This document shows positions 19,905 to 30,555 of a stretch of 64,000 nucleotides of DNA, piece after piece. The translations under genes and the position numbers were made by a program. Source of the stretch: Strigamia acuminata (Eukaryota > Arthropoda > Chilopoda > Geophilomorpha > Linotaeniidae); assembly GCA_949358305.1 (NCBI GenBank), contig OX442314.1:49918581-49982580 (forward strand), in the 5' to 3' direction. Within the stretch, counting starts at the first letter, position 1, and each line of letters opens with the position of its first letter. The notes under the pieces were generated by a model, which was not told where the DNA came from, ran no database searches, and worked only from the letters and a program-made list of their open reading frames with translations.

Positions 19905-21203
19905 ATGTCGCGAATTTTTATCGGTGGATTAGCGCGCGACGTTTGCAACAGAGACATTGAGGATTTCTTGAAGGGATACGAAATCCACGAAATTTATCTT
20001 CGAATTGGCTTTGCTTTCGTGCAATTGGCCAATAATCAAGACGCCGACGAAGCTGTTTCCCGCTTGAATGGCCGCAACTTGCTTGGTCAACCGGCATTGG
20101 TGCAATACCCCCGAAGTCGTGGAAACGAAAGAGAGAATCCACGCAATTTCGATTCCAGAGGAACTTATGATTCTAATCGTAGCGAGGGATCACGAAATTA
20201 TAATTCTAATCGTTGCGAAGAAAAATCACGAAATTATAATTCAAATCGTGGCGATGGGCAACGCAAATTCGATTCGGGAAGTAGTCGTGGTTCGGGCCGG
20301 GAGTTACGCAATTTCGATTCGAGGGATGGACGTGGATTTGACGATTCGAACCGTGGCGGACGAGGATTCGGCGAGAATTCAACGAATTATAATTCTAATC
20401 GTGGCGAGTGTTCACGGAGTTACGACTCTAATCGTGGCGATGGGCAACGCAGATTCGAATCGAGGGATGGACGTGAATCGGGCCAGGAGACGAGTAATTC
20501 TGGTCGTGATTTTCGGGAGAGATTCAGAGTTCACGTGGAGAACTTGGCGGACAGTATCGGTTGGCGAGACTTGAAGGTTTACATGTCGCAAGCTGCGGAA
20601 GTTCTCTACGCGGATGCGCATAAGATTCGGAAGAACGAAGGCGTGGTTGAGTTCGCGACCGAGTGGGATCGGGGAAAGGCGATCGAAAGATTCCACAATA
20701 CCGAATTGCATGGCCGCTATGTGAGATTAATCAGACCGGGTGTGCCTAAGAACCGTGACGATTCGAGACCCGTCAACAATTTCACTCAAACGTCGCACAG
20801 ATCCAGGTCTCCGATGAAATCGCGACCACGTGTTAAATCGTATCGCCAGAGGTCGCCCGTTAAATCGAGATCTCCAAAGAAACGACCTAGACTAGAAGAA
20901 CCTAGTGAATCGGATGTAGTAAGCAAACGACCTAGACTAGATTCAATCTGTGAATCTACTCAATCTGACGTAGTTCCTGAAGAAAGCACGGCAGGTGCAG
21001 TGCAGGAGAAACTCGTCACTGGTGATGATAAATTTGAGAACAGCCAAAAATTTGACGAAGGAATCCACGATGACGAAAAGTTGCGCGACAGCAACGACGA
21101 TGATAAGAAGTTGCACGACAGCAACGATGACGACGAAGAATTGTATGATGGGATGGGCGATGAGGACAAATTGAACGAGAGCTACTTAGACGGTTTGGAA
21201 TGA
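19905..21203 (+). CDS. SR-like splicing factor with two RRMs (432 aa), intronless
   Basis: RRM1 (residues 1-70) has RNP2 IFIGGL and RNP1 GFAFVQL. A spacer of Gly/Arg/Asn repeats (YNSNRGDGQRKFDS-like) follows. RRM2 (about 206-280) carries GWRDLKVYM, close to the SWQDLKD signature of SR proteins with a pseudo-RRM, and NEGVVEFAT. An RS region (SHRSRSPMKSR, about 300-330) and an acidic Asp-rich tail end the protein. The architecture is that of SRSF4/5/6 (fly B52), nuclear proteins binding exonic enhancers. The long repeat spacer and acidic tail are unusual. The single-exon structure suggests a retrogene or divergent paralogue. AATAAA at 21288 is a plausible polyadenylation signal. Confidence 0.85.
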   Translation: MSRIFIGGLARDVCNRDIEDFLKGYEIHEIYLRIGFAFVQLANNQDADEAVSRLNGRNLLGQPALVQYPRSRGNERENPRNFDSRGTYDSNRSEGSRNYNSNRCEEKSRNYNSNRGDGQRKFDSGSSRGSGRELRNFDSRDGRGFDDSNRGGRGFGENSTNYNSNRGECSRSYDSNRGDGQRRFESRDGRESGQETSNSGRDFRERFRVHVENLADSIGWRDLKVYMSQAAEVLYADAHKIRKNEGVVEFATEWDRGKAIERFHNTELHGRYVRLIRPGVPKNRDDSRPVNNFTQTSHRSRSPMKSRPRVKSYRQRSPVKSRSPKKRPRLEEPSESDVVSKRPRLDSICESTQSDVVPEESTAGAVQEKLVTGDDKFENSQKFDEGIHDDEKLRDSNDDDKKLHDSNDDDEELYDGMGDEDKLNESYLDGLE

Positions 21204-21299
21204 ATGTTTAAACGGTATTTCCAACTTAGAACATGTTTTTGTTTTTACGGTATATATATATATATTTTTTTTTTTCTGTCTGTAAAAAATAAAATGATT

Positions 21300-22236
21300 A
21301 TTGAAAATTTATTCAAATCTCTCATTGTATTCAATATTACGAATTAATTTTTCTAAAATAATTAAGTACAAAGTAACTCGATCATTTAACTTGAAATTTA
21401 AAACATCAGATCCAAAAGAATGCAAGATGAAGTGTTGTGTTCTCAAGCTTGTATTTATTACAGATTTCGGTAGTAGTGCGCAAGAACTCCAGCCAGCTGT
21501 ATACTCTTGTCAACTCCAAATTAAACCTCACTCCCATTGGCTTAGTCTAATTATTACTAACTGTAGACTGTTTTTTTTTTTTCATTCATAAAATTAAGTT
21601 TTGTGCTGCGAGGGGCTATGACTAAGTGGGAAATTATTTTTAGGAATTTTTGATTAGTGGAAACATGATCTCCTGATCCCCCTCTATTAGTATACACCCC
21701 TTATTTCTGTGTAACATGAATTCTGAAACACCCTGTATGTTGAAATCCTTAGCAGGGCCTTATTGCCCAGTGCTGAAAGAAAATTCGGTGCCCAGCCTTG
21801 TGTCTTTCAGCATCACCTCAAATTTGAATGACAATAAAATGGTAAAAAGATTTTACAATGTAAAACCAAAGTATTCCAACTATTGATCTACAGTCTGGGA
21901 TGCACAAAACGAAATTAAGTGTAAAGAAACCCCTAAAATCTGAGGAGTATTTTGTTGGGAATTTTTGCCGTTGCATCGGTATCGGTGTCCATACAATTAA
22001 CGCATCTACACGGTAAGATTGAGGATGATACACCGGTAATACGTATTAAATACGTATAATGGCAACAACCTAAAGTTTTCTGCAGTCCTCCTTCTATCAG
22101 TAAGATATTAAATCCCCCTGACTCATCTTTCACTTATTAATAGCATTCCATGCAGGTAATCTCTAGTTCAAACAGGATTTCAATGAGAAGATCGAAGATA
22201 GTACTTGACAGAATTGCAAATTTTTAATGCAAAAGG
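21300..22236. other. Intergenic AT-rich sequence with a Tc1-like scrap
   Basis: No gene is supported. Positions 21716-21806 match the Tc1-like transposase fragments at 46076-46180 and about 54331-54360 (for example AGGGCCTTATTGCCCAGTGC). The AAGG at 22233-22236 is the left target duplication of gypsy-2. Confidence 0.6.
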
Positions 22237-23198
22237 TGCTGCGATCCGGGTTTTTTCACACTTAATTTCTATTAAATCAAGTGGAAACCGCAGGTGAATG
22301 CTTATAAAGACTTTCAATCGGCGGCCGTAAATTATCTAGGGTTAATTTAATTAGAAAGAAATAAAGAGACAGTTTTATTAGATAAAAATCACACTTTATA
22401 TTCTTTATTCGGTTTTATACAATGACTAGTAATGAAAGAAAGTAATACGAAGCGACAATGTCGCGAAATGAATGTAAGAACAATGGAAATGCTTGCAACG
22501 ACTGTTGCAAGCTAAAAGCGTCAGAAATGGCGCTTAACAACACGAATGTTGTTACGAAGGCAAATGTCCTCGTTAAACGACTCACGAACGATGGTCCTGG
22601 CGACGATGGGTCTCGTAAGTCCTTCCGTAACTCGTACGACGGCTCGCTGGCGGTGGTTCACGGTCACGGGCGTCCGACTGGTGTTCGATGGCGGTGGCAA
22701 CAGTTCGCGCTGCTGCGACGGCGATGGTTCACGTCACTTCGGGAAACTTCTTCTTCTCGATAGCTTAATTTAGCAACGGCTAAATCAAGCTGAATTGCTG
22801 GCTTTGTACGTTTCTTGTACAAAGATAGCAGGTGAAACTAATCGTGTCACGGTCCACTGTCAATACGTATTGTCGGAGCAAATATCGCAGTGATGTTGTG
22901 GGTTGTGATGTTGTGATTAGAGTCCCGATTGAAGCTAGGGCGCGAGCCCGGCACGCTTCAATATTGCGCAGATAATCTGCGCAATTAGCTGAAACTGATG
23001 CAACAAAGGATTATTGCCCAATATTGCACCATAACGGTTAATTACCGTTTTCACCCCAGCTAACCTGAGGTGATATGTGCCTAGGGAAGTTTCCTCCCCT
23101 TCGTCACATGATTCGACTTGGCGTGTGCCACAGTCAAATTAATTAGAAGACACAATTAATTTATCTTCTAAGTTGGTGAACTATTTGAGATCACCACA
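22237..23198 (-). repeat. gypsy-2 3' LTR (962 bp) rich in hairpins
   Basis: TG...CA on the minus strand. Perfect or near-perfect inverted repeats include 22452-22464, 22491-22512 (GCTTGCAAC arms), 22535-22554, 22763-22790 (12-bp arms with one wobble), 22802-22824, 22928-22962, 22963-22985 (ATTGCGCAGAT arms) and 23033-23049. The two LTRs differ mainly inside the 22928-22962 hairpin loop. Confidence 0.95.
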
Positions 23199-23215
23199 CA
23201 TCCCCCCATTTAAGA
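23199..23215 (-). other. gypsy-2 polypurine tract
   Basis: On the minus strand, AAATGGGGGGATG lies immediately 5' of the LTR terminal TGTGG. It is slightly interrupted by T residues. Confidence 0.8.
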
Positions 23216-23250
23216 CGAATCTTACATGGAGAGAAATGAACGAATCCAAT

Positions 23251-25898
23251 TTAAGATTCGTCCATGCTCTGACCCTTCTCAGGCATTGACGGGCGCATCA
23301 TGTCCGTGGCGTTGTTCCGCGGATCTGATCGCTCGTTAACGATACACAGGTCGCGACCTGCGTTTGGTCCGGAGACCATTCCAGGGTTGACGTGAAGCCA
23401 AACCTGGAGGATCCTTGCCGAATTGGCTCGGTTGAAAAACCCCATGGCCGCAAACTCTATCGGATCCATCGGCGCCAATCGCGCCTTCAGGAGCCGGTCA
23501 TGGAGAACTGACGGTGGGCTCAACACCCGGATGTGGTCTTCGAGCCACATAAACACTTGCCTTGCCAACTTGTGATTGTTGCTCAGCAAGGTTCGGGTAT
23601 CTGGCGTCAGATAGAAATGCGGATACAACCGCATTAGAGTCTTGAACGCGGACTCTTTCTTCATTGGCTTGACCGTTGACTCCGGCTTGGCTGGCGGCGG
23701 CGGAGGCGGCGGACGTGAGTCTTCAGCCCCGACGTCGTCGAATTGGCTCGGCGAGCCAGCAAAAACCAACGCGGGTGCGGAGGTTGGCGAGGGCAAATTC
23801 CCTCGTCCTTGGGCTCGACCAGCACCTGGGAGCCAGCGGGGCATAATCACCGCTGGAACTCCGGACGGAGTTTGAGAACTTCGCGTGTTCTCCGGCCAAA
23901 ACGAACATCCAGGCGCTTCTTGAGCCGACTGGAAAGCAGCCAACGATGCGGCCGCTGTGGCGCAGGTAGCGGGAGGCGGAATGCTTCGAACCCGCTGCGC
24001 CGTGGCCTTCGCAAATGACCACTCGGTCCTCAACCGAACGGCGGCCTCTTCTTCGGTCTCGCCGTTTGCTACGACCTGCTTAGTCAGCTCTGCCAAGATC
24101 GTAGGCGGGTCGAGCCTGACGTGATACCACAGCTCGACTTTTTCCTCCGACAGGCCCATTGGAGCGGTCCACAGGTAGGTAATGGCCGCCAACGCCTGTC
24201 CTGGCGAAGGAAGAACACCAGGGTACAACACCCTGGTCATCCCCGGAATCAGCTGACGCTGAAAGTCCATCAGACGGGAATCATCAATGGATTTGATGTC
24301 GGAGAGTTCTAGCCTTTCAGCTAGTCTCTGCCAATCCTTCTGCGATTCGGTGATCTGGGCGCTTTGGTAGGCGTCCAGCTTCTTGAGCACTTCTTGCTGC
24401 GCTCTAATGGGCTGCTGCTCGTAGCAAGTCCATTGTGGTCCGAATGACTCACTGAAAAATGGCCGGAGCTGTAGGCTACTAACTCCAGCCGGCAAGCGAG
24501 GAACATATCCATGTTCGGGCAAGCGGCTAGCGTGTCCAGGCACGGGCACGCTAAAGTCGGGAGAGATATCACTGACAACACGACGCATTGCGTATGGAGT
24601 GGCGGGGTTGTCCACTTTGTAAGTGGACGCCGTTCGGCCACTGCGTGCAGACGTGAAGGTCGCGTCCGATTCAACGCTCTGGGAGGACGAGGAATAAGAC
24701 GATTCCGGAGTTCGTCCTCTTTGCGACGGTGGACGATTTGGCGGTACGTCCGTGGTGTAGGGGCGCGATCGCTTCTGCCGTTCCTCTCGATCGCGGCTGG
24801 ATTCTCGTCGCTGTGGTCCAGTGCTTAATCCAGCGGGAGGGAGTCGTCCCACCCTCAAATCCTCGTCTTGCGGCGCTGGATTGATCGGCGTTGGGGCCGG
24901 AATTTCGTCTGCTGGGTAGAACGGAAGAGCAAGACGCGCTTGCTCGTCTGCCTCGAGTTGACGAGTCAGTTGTCGATTTTCATCGACCAGGAGCTGCGCG
25001 GCGGCAGCTCGGAGCGCTTTTGACGGGAAAAACCCCGGAAAGTCATTAAAGCACCCGGCGAGCGCCAATTGATGGAGCTCGGTTTGTGTGGCGGGAAATT
25101 GCGGCTTCCCGTCACGAACGGACTTTCGGTAACGTTGTACGACCTCGCGTTGAGTCGTCTTGAGGTTTTTCCTCAACTGGGTAAGGGCGCCGTAATTAAT
25201 GCGGCCGCCCTTGATCACCTTTCGGCGATTGTAACGCTCTCGCGGCGTTACTGGCCACTGGTTGTGCAGCAAGTCGGAAGCGACTTGTCCTGGAGCGCTG
25301 TCTTCTAAGGTCCAGGTGACTTCATCGACTCCCGGGACGCGAAGTCGGTCGATAAATCGGCCCTTGGCTCCGAGGCCTTGGAGGGAGGCCCCTGAAAACT
25401 CGTGACGCAATTTCCACCACGTTATCCGATCCGTCTTAAGTCTTCGGATCTTTTCGGGCAGCGCCGCCCGAAATATCAGCGGATGCTGTGTCGGTACGTG
25501 ATCCGGGAGCGCGTGAGGCGTCTCCCGATCTCTCTCAATCTAGAGGGAAAAAATAAATAAAAGAGATTAATTTATTTAATAATTTGCAAACAATTTCTCG
25601 TTTGTAATTATTTAAGCTCGACGCTTGTGGCTGTGAACCACTAAGGGATGTCGGTTGCTATGGCAACTCCCTTCGCACATGCTTGAAGCACGTGACTTTT
25701 ATAGCCGCCATTTTTAACTTGTAGCGGCTCGTGTTTGATGTCACAAAACTTGACTTTGCTCAAATTTCGTGACTGAAACACTTGGTAAAAATATTTTTAA
25801 TAAATTACCCGTTGTTGGAGCGTTAATTGGACGGCTCCGTTTGCCTCGTCCATCGGCATTTCATCATCTGGATGAAGATTGACTTCGTCGTCCGCCAT
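23251..25898 (-). CDS. gypsy-2 third gene (env position), spliced, product unknown, ~792 aa
   Basis: Exon 1 runs from ATG at 25898 to 25809 (30 codons, acidic). A phase-0 intron covers 25808-25540 (CGG|gtaatt ... ctctag|ATT) and exon 2 runs 25539-23251. A 5'UTR intron lies at 26002-25937 (ACT|gtaagt ... ttcaag). Exon positions, phases and even the terminal CGG codon of exon 1 match gypsy-1. Shared protein blocks include YVPRLP/YVSQEP, SVPVP near the centre, RLDPPTILAEL/RPDPPTMLAEL, an Ala/Glu-rich region with LRTEW/LRQEW, a proline run, and a C-terminal WLHVNPGMVSGPNAGRDLC. No signal peptide or membrane segment is visible. Function is unknown. It may be a nuclear or particle-associated accessory protein. 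Confidence 0.78.
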
Positions 25899-26124
25899 TC
25901 GCTTGCGTTTCCTCGATAGATCGGGAATTCTTTCGTCTTGAAAGAAATATTATTGCAATTAAATGCCAATAAATTAATTTTTCATTGAGAAAAATTACTT
26001 ACAGTTTGAGAAATCGCTGAAAACTGTGGTTCGATATACTATCCGACGCATCCACTTTGAAAACTCTAGAAAAAGTGGCTAAGTTTGTTGATTGGAGAAA
26101 CGAACTTGTCTTAGAGACGCTGTA

Positions 26125-26188
26125 TGACGTCATTCATTATAACGCCTTATAGACGTCGTCATCGAATAGCGGACTATTGATGACGTCA
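26125..26188 (-). promoter_or_regulatory. Paired CRE-like boxes upstream of the gypsy-2 third gene
   Basis: Two TGACGTCA palindromes (26125-26132 and 26181-26188) lie between the pol stop and the 5'UTR donor of the third gene, in the same relative place as the gypsy-1 box. CREB/ATF-type bZIP factors bind such sites. I infer an internal promoter for a separate third-gene transcript. Confidence 0.5.
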
Positions 26189-26239
26189 CGAGTTCGCTCC
26201 CGTGATCCTTTTGGGAACTTTCAAAAGGTGAAATCAAAG

Positions 26240-29200
26240 TTATTTCTCGCCTCGCGGAACGCGGAGTCGCAAATTGTACTTTGATTTCTTCGAAGAACAA
26301 TCCAGTTTGTTTAGATTGTCATCTGAGTCGTCTTGAGTGTCAGATGAGTTTTCTTTATTTTTTGATGAAGTTTCATCTTCTAAAAATATTTCTTTTTCTA
26401 GATTTTCATCGAGAGAAACATTTTCAAGTCGTTTATCGATTTGGGCGACTTCGTCATTTTTTGGTTTCGATATTTCAATCGATTTCGATTCCGTGTCAAT
26501 AGGAATTTTGGACAATTCTGAGTCATCCAAAGTATTTATGATGTTTTTTGTTTTTTGACCCACTTCTTCCCCTTCCAACCAAATTTCTTGGTTGAACTTA
26601 GGAAAATACGGCTGTAATTCGGTGCCGTGGACTGCTGGATAATTTTTATTATCGGCTAGTCGACGAAGTTGAAAGGCGCCACCTTGCAATCTTTTTACAA
26701 TTACGTATGGCCCCGTTCTCTTCGGAGAAATACCGGCAGAAATTCCTTTTGCGGCATTTGAGAGAATATGTGACTCTCTCCAGACTAAATCATTTTGTCT
26801 AAAATTATCGAATTTTTTGTCTGATTTTTCAGCATCGACTCGACGCCTTAAATCCAAAACATGAGACATCATATGTTGATATGTCTCCGCGATAATTGCT
26901 TCTAATTTCTGCACATACAAGTGCGGATTTTTTGGGTCAATAACCAAAATTCCGTCGGGAATCCTTGGATCCCACGGAATACGTAATTCTCGGAAAAAAT
27001 TCAAGAAAGCAGGAGAGTAATCTCTGCCCCTTGTTACAGTCGTTCGAAGACTGAATGCAAATTCGCGTAGATATTCATCCCATTGGTCGTGAATATCTAA
27101 ATAAATCGAAACCATATATTTAATATCCCTATTTGTTCTTTCCACAGGGTTCGCCTGCGGATGGTATATTGATGTCGTTTTTGGTGACATTCCGAATTTT
27201 TTGCAAAATTCTTTATAGACCAGTGATCGAAATTGTGGTCCATTATCACTTATAATTTGTCTTGGAAAACCAAAAGTTATTGATAAGTGATATATGCAAT
27301 TAGCAACTTTAATTGCGGTCGGATTACACATTGGAAATAATTCCGGCCAATGTGTAGCTATATCAAGTATTACACAAATATGCGTGTTATTCTTTCTAGT
27401 CCTTGGCTTTGGACCAGACAAGTCAACGCTGAGGCAGTCAAAAGGTCCGTAAGGTCCCATTTGAGCAGCCTCCATTTCTGTTTTCGATCTAGGCTTGCAT
27501 GCTTGACATCCTTGGCAATGCTGAATAAAGCGAGTTATGTCGCGTTTCATGCCTTTCCACGTGTACACTCTTCGAGTTCGGTACATAGTTCGTGCTATAC
27601 CTGGGTGACCAGATAAGGGATGTCCGTGCATCAACCAAATGATTTTATAAATCAATTTCTTGGGTACTACAACTTTGAGTGCCCTACCATCCTCTCCTAA
27701 TTCATCGGTGGAGGTAGGATGATAATGAAGTAACATATCGTCTTCAATAAGGTAAGTACTTGCTACTCTTTTGAAATGATTTTTGTTTGGAGCATTGTAC
27801 AGATACTCTGGGTATATTTTATTTACAATAAAATTACGAATTATTTGACAGAATTTATCTTGTTTTTGTGCCTCAATAATGTCGTTCCTCGTTGGAGGAT
27901 CGCAGTCCAATTGCTTAGCAACTTTGGCTGCAAATGCTTTGATTAAAACATTAGTTGTTGGCAACTCGAATTGTTTAGCCATCATAGTTCTTAACTCGAT
28001 ATCAGGTGTCCCTGATGGATCATGAATTTTGTGACAAAAAGCGACAATATTATTGTCTTCTTCATTTACTATGATCGACTTAAGCAACTCGTTCAGTTTT
28101 CCCATTTGCCAACTTCGGCAAGGAGATGGACAATACGACAATAAGTCATCGTTATCACCATCATCTTCTGGGTCGTCAGGTCCACTTACTGGTGCACGAG
28201 ACAATGCGTCTGCGACAACATTTAATGGCCCTTTCACGTACTGAATTTCAAATGAATACGCCATCAGCTCCATTTGCCAACGAGCTAATCTGCCAGACGG
28301 GTCGGCTAACGACATCAACCATTTCAAGGCTTGGTGATCCGTTTGTACAGTAAATGTTGTGTACTCTAAGTATGGGCGAAATTTGCGTAATCCCCATACT
28401 ACTGCGAGACATTCTAACTCTGTCACAGTATAATTCTTTTCAGCGGGTTGCAAGCTTCTGCTTGCATACACGCATGGCATCTCTACATCTTCGCCATCCA
28501 CAATCTTCTTTTGTGTGAGGGCTGCACCCAAACCTTGCCTGCTGGCATCAGTGTGAACAATGAAGGGCGAATATAAATCCGGCATCTTCATTGTTTCAGC
28601 GTTCGTAAGCAGATCTTTGATTGCATCAAACGCTGCCTGATGGTGCAATTCCCAGTCGAAATCTGCATCCTTTTTCAAGAGTGGCCGTAGTGGTTCTGCC
28701 ACTGTGGCCAAATTCTTGATTAGGCGATGGAAGAAATTTACCATGCCTAGAAATCTCTGCAGCTCCTTCAAATTTGTAAGAGCGGGAAATTCAGTGATGG
28801 CGGCGACTTTTTTAGGGTCGACGCTGAGTCCATTGACTCCTACTTTGTATCCCAGGAAGATTAATTCCTTTCTACACAAATGAGTTTTTCCAGGGTGGGC
28901 ATGCAAATTTGCTTCTTGCAGCTTGGCAAAAACTATATCCAAATGTTTGACGTGTTCTTCAAACGATTTGGACACGACGATTATATCGTCCAGGTAAGCC
29001 CAGGCGAACTTACGGTAAGCGTCACCTAAAACTTTTTCCATCAACTCTTGGAAAGTGGTAGGCGCGTTTACAAGTCCGAAAGGCATTACTTTAAACATAA
29101 GCCTTCCCATTGGACTCCAAAAAGCCGTTTTGACTTTGTCTTCCTCACGAAGCTCTATCTGCCAATATCCCTTGGTCAGATCTATCGTACTAACCCACTC

Positions 29201-30061
29201 GAATTCACCGATTTCTCGCATGATTTCCTCAATAGTTGGCATTTGAGGGGGGTTGTACTTAGTATGTGTATTGATTGGTCGAAAATCGATACACAGACGC
29301 GGGTCATTGCCTGGTCGCATGACTAAGACAGGCCGCATCCCATAATCGCCTTCAGCTTTGACGACTATGTCTTTGTCAATCATATCTTGACAAAGCTGTC
29401 TGATAATTTCCCTTTTTTGAGGGTTTATGCTCTTGAAGGGGACGCGGATGGGTTTGTCCGTGTCTAACTCAATCTTGTGTTGAACTAAATGAGTTTTGCC
29501 TGGCTTTTTAGAAATGATCTTTTTATGTTTGATCAACATTTTTTCTAATAATTTAGATTGCTCCAAATTTAAGTTAGCTTCTTCCACTAACTTCTGGATG
29601 AAATTCTCTTCATCAATTTTAGTTTGAGTTACACTTGCAGCATAAGCTTTTGCGAAAGTCACAAATGAGGAATCTGGTTCCTCTAATTTTTCAATATATC
29701 GGTCTAACAACGCTTGCGGAATGTAAGGTAAATCTGCATCCACAGGTTGCAAGAAATTCCACGACATCGTCTGTGGATTAGGTTGGATTCCTAGTTTATT
29801 CATGAAATCGCAACCCAAAAGTACCATTGGATACTTGTTTGGTATCACGATGAACGGATGACGTAATGTGCCATGAGTCCACCGAAATGAAAGATGGATC
29901 GTCCCATCTGGAGTGACTTCTTCACTTGCTGTCGTAACTCGAACTCCTGGTCCGATAGGTCGCATGTACTTTTCAAGACCTAATTGATTGATAACGGAAG
30001 TCGCAAGGAAGCTCTTATTTGCTCCCGAGTCTAACATTTCAGTTATAACTCCTTTCAACGT
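26240..30061 (-). CDS. pol: gypsy-2 Pol, main part (PR-RT-RNaseH-INT)
   Basis: Uninterrupted frame. Aspartic protease MLDSGANKSF, RT with YLDDIIVVSK, RNase H HTDASRQGLG, integrase zinc domain (HGHPLSGHPG ... CQGCQACK), catalytic D, D and E in VDLSGP, SDNGPQF and NPVERTNRD, a GPY/F module (RTGPYVI) and an acidic tail. The sites that are stop codons in gypsy-1 are sense here. The N-terminal part of Pol lies beyond the copia insertion at 37087-37503. As it stands, the frame opens from a start codon inside the copia LTR (30271), giving a 1343-codon chimeric ORF. Confidence 0.95.
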   Translation of the reverse strand, partial: TLKGVITEMLDSGANKSFLATSVINQLGLEKYMRPIGPGVRVTTASEEVTPDGTIHLSFRWTHGTLRHPFIVIPNKYPMVLLGCDFMNKLGIQPNPQTMSWNFLQPVDADLPYIPQALLDRYIEKLEEPDSSFVTFAKAYAASVTQTKIDEENFIQKLVEEANLNLEQSKLLEKMLIKHKKIISKKPGKTHLVQHKIELDTDKPIRVPFKSINPQKREIIRQLCQDMIDKDIVVKAEGDYGMRPVLVMRPGNDPRLCIDFRPINTHTKYNPPQMPTIEEIMREIGEFEWVSTIDLTKGYWQIELREEDKVKTAFWSPMGRLMFKVMPFGLVNAPTTFQELMEKVLGDAYRKFAWAYLDDIIVVSKSFEEHVKHLDIVFAKLQEANLHAHPGKTHLCRKELIFLGYKVGVNGLSVDPKKVAAITEFPALTNLKELQRFLGMVNFFHRLIKNLATVAEPLRPLLKKDADFDWELHHQAAFDAIKDLLTNAETMKMPDLYSPFIVHTDASRQGLGAALTQKKIVDGEDVEMPCVYASRSLQPAEKNYTVTELECLAVVWGLRKFRPYLEYTTFTVQTDHQALKWLMSLADPSGRLARWQMELMAYSFEIQYVKGPLNVVADALSRAPVSGPDDPEDDGDNDDLLSYCPSPCRSWQMGKLNELLKSIIVNEEDNNIVAFCHKIHDPSGTPDIELRTMMAKQFELPTTNVLIKAFAAKVAKQLDCDPPTRNDIIEAQKQDKFCQIIRNFIVNKIYPEYLYNAPNKNHFKRVASTYLIEDDMLLHYHPTSTDELGEDGRALKVVVPKKLIYKIIWLMHGHPLSGHPGIARTMYRTRRVYTWKGMKRDITRFIQHCQGCQACKPRSKTEMEAAQMGPYGPFDCLSVDLSGPKPRTRKNNTHICVILDIATHWPELFPMCNPTAIKVANCIYHLSITFGFPRQIISDNGPQFRSLVYKEFCKKFGMSPKTTSIYHPQANPVERTNRDIKYMVSIYLDIHDQWDEYLREFAFSLRTTVTRGRDYSPAFLNFFRELRIPWDPRIPDGILVIDPKNPHLYVQKLEAIIAETYQHMMSHVLDLRRRVDAEKSDKKFDNFRQNDLVWRESHILSNAAKGISAGISPKRTGPYVIVKRLQGGAFQLRRLADNKNYPAVHGTELQPYFPKFNQEIWLEGEEVGQKTKNIINTLDDSELSKIPIDTESKSIEISKPKNDEVAQIDKRLENVSLDENLEKEIFLEDETSSKNKENSSDTQDDSDDNLNKLDCSSKKSKYNLRLRVPRGEK

Positions 30062-30538
30062 TAAAGCGATTTCCTGGCCAAAACATCGGTTAGAAAGGAG
30101 TTGACGAGTGTCTAAACAGGTGCGCGACACCGACATGCGTGCGCCATGTTTAATATCACATAAAAGTGTACACGCTTCGAGGCTAACAACTGCACTCGAG
30201 AAAAGATAGGATAAATCATTGTTGGATTTCAATGATTTGTCCTTTACATTATAAAATAAAAGCAATGACATTCATAATCGATAACTAAGCAATAATAACA
30301 ATACAGGACTCGCTCTTTTGAGCAGACGATGTTATCAGCGCATGCTGCTAAATGGAAACGTTCAACCGCGGTACAGAACCAGCATTAATAAGAATCGAGA
30401 TCGATTGAACGCGACATCGAGACATTAAATAGCAGCACATTCATTACACATATCCGGAAAGTGTGTAATGTAAATATTCACAAACTATACAATATGGCGA
30501 CAAACAATCAAACACAATATTTCCACCACAACTCAATA
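30062..30538 (-). repeat. copia 3' LTR (477 bp)
   Basis: Matches 36605-37081 at every position I compared. On the minus strand it follows a short polypurine tract (AAAGGGGGATA, complement of about 30539-30549). It reads out into gypsy-2 pol in frame. Confidence 0.95.
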
Positions 30539-30555
30539 TATCCCCCTTTGTTTGG

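Noticed and set aside
22458-22763. 101-codon ORF in the gypsy-2 LTR, repeated at 41437-41742
   Set aside because: Same reason: LTR sequence duplicated, with hairpins and no protein motif.
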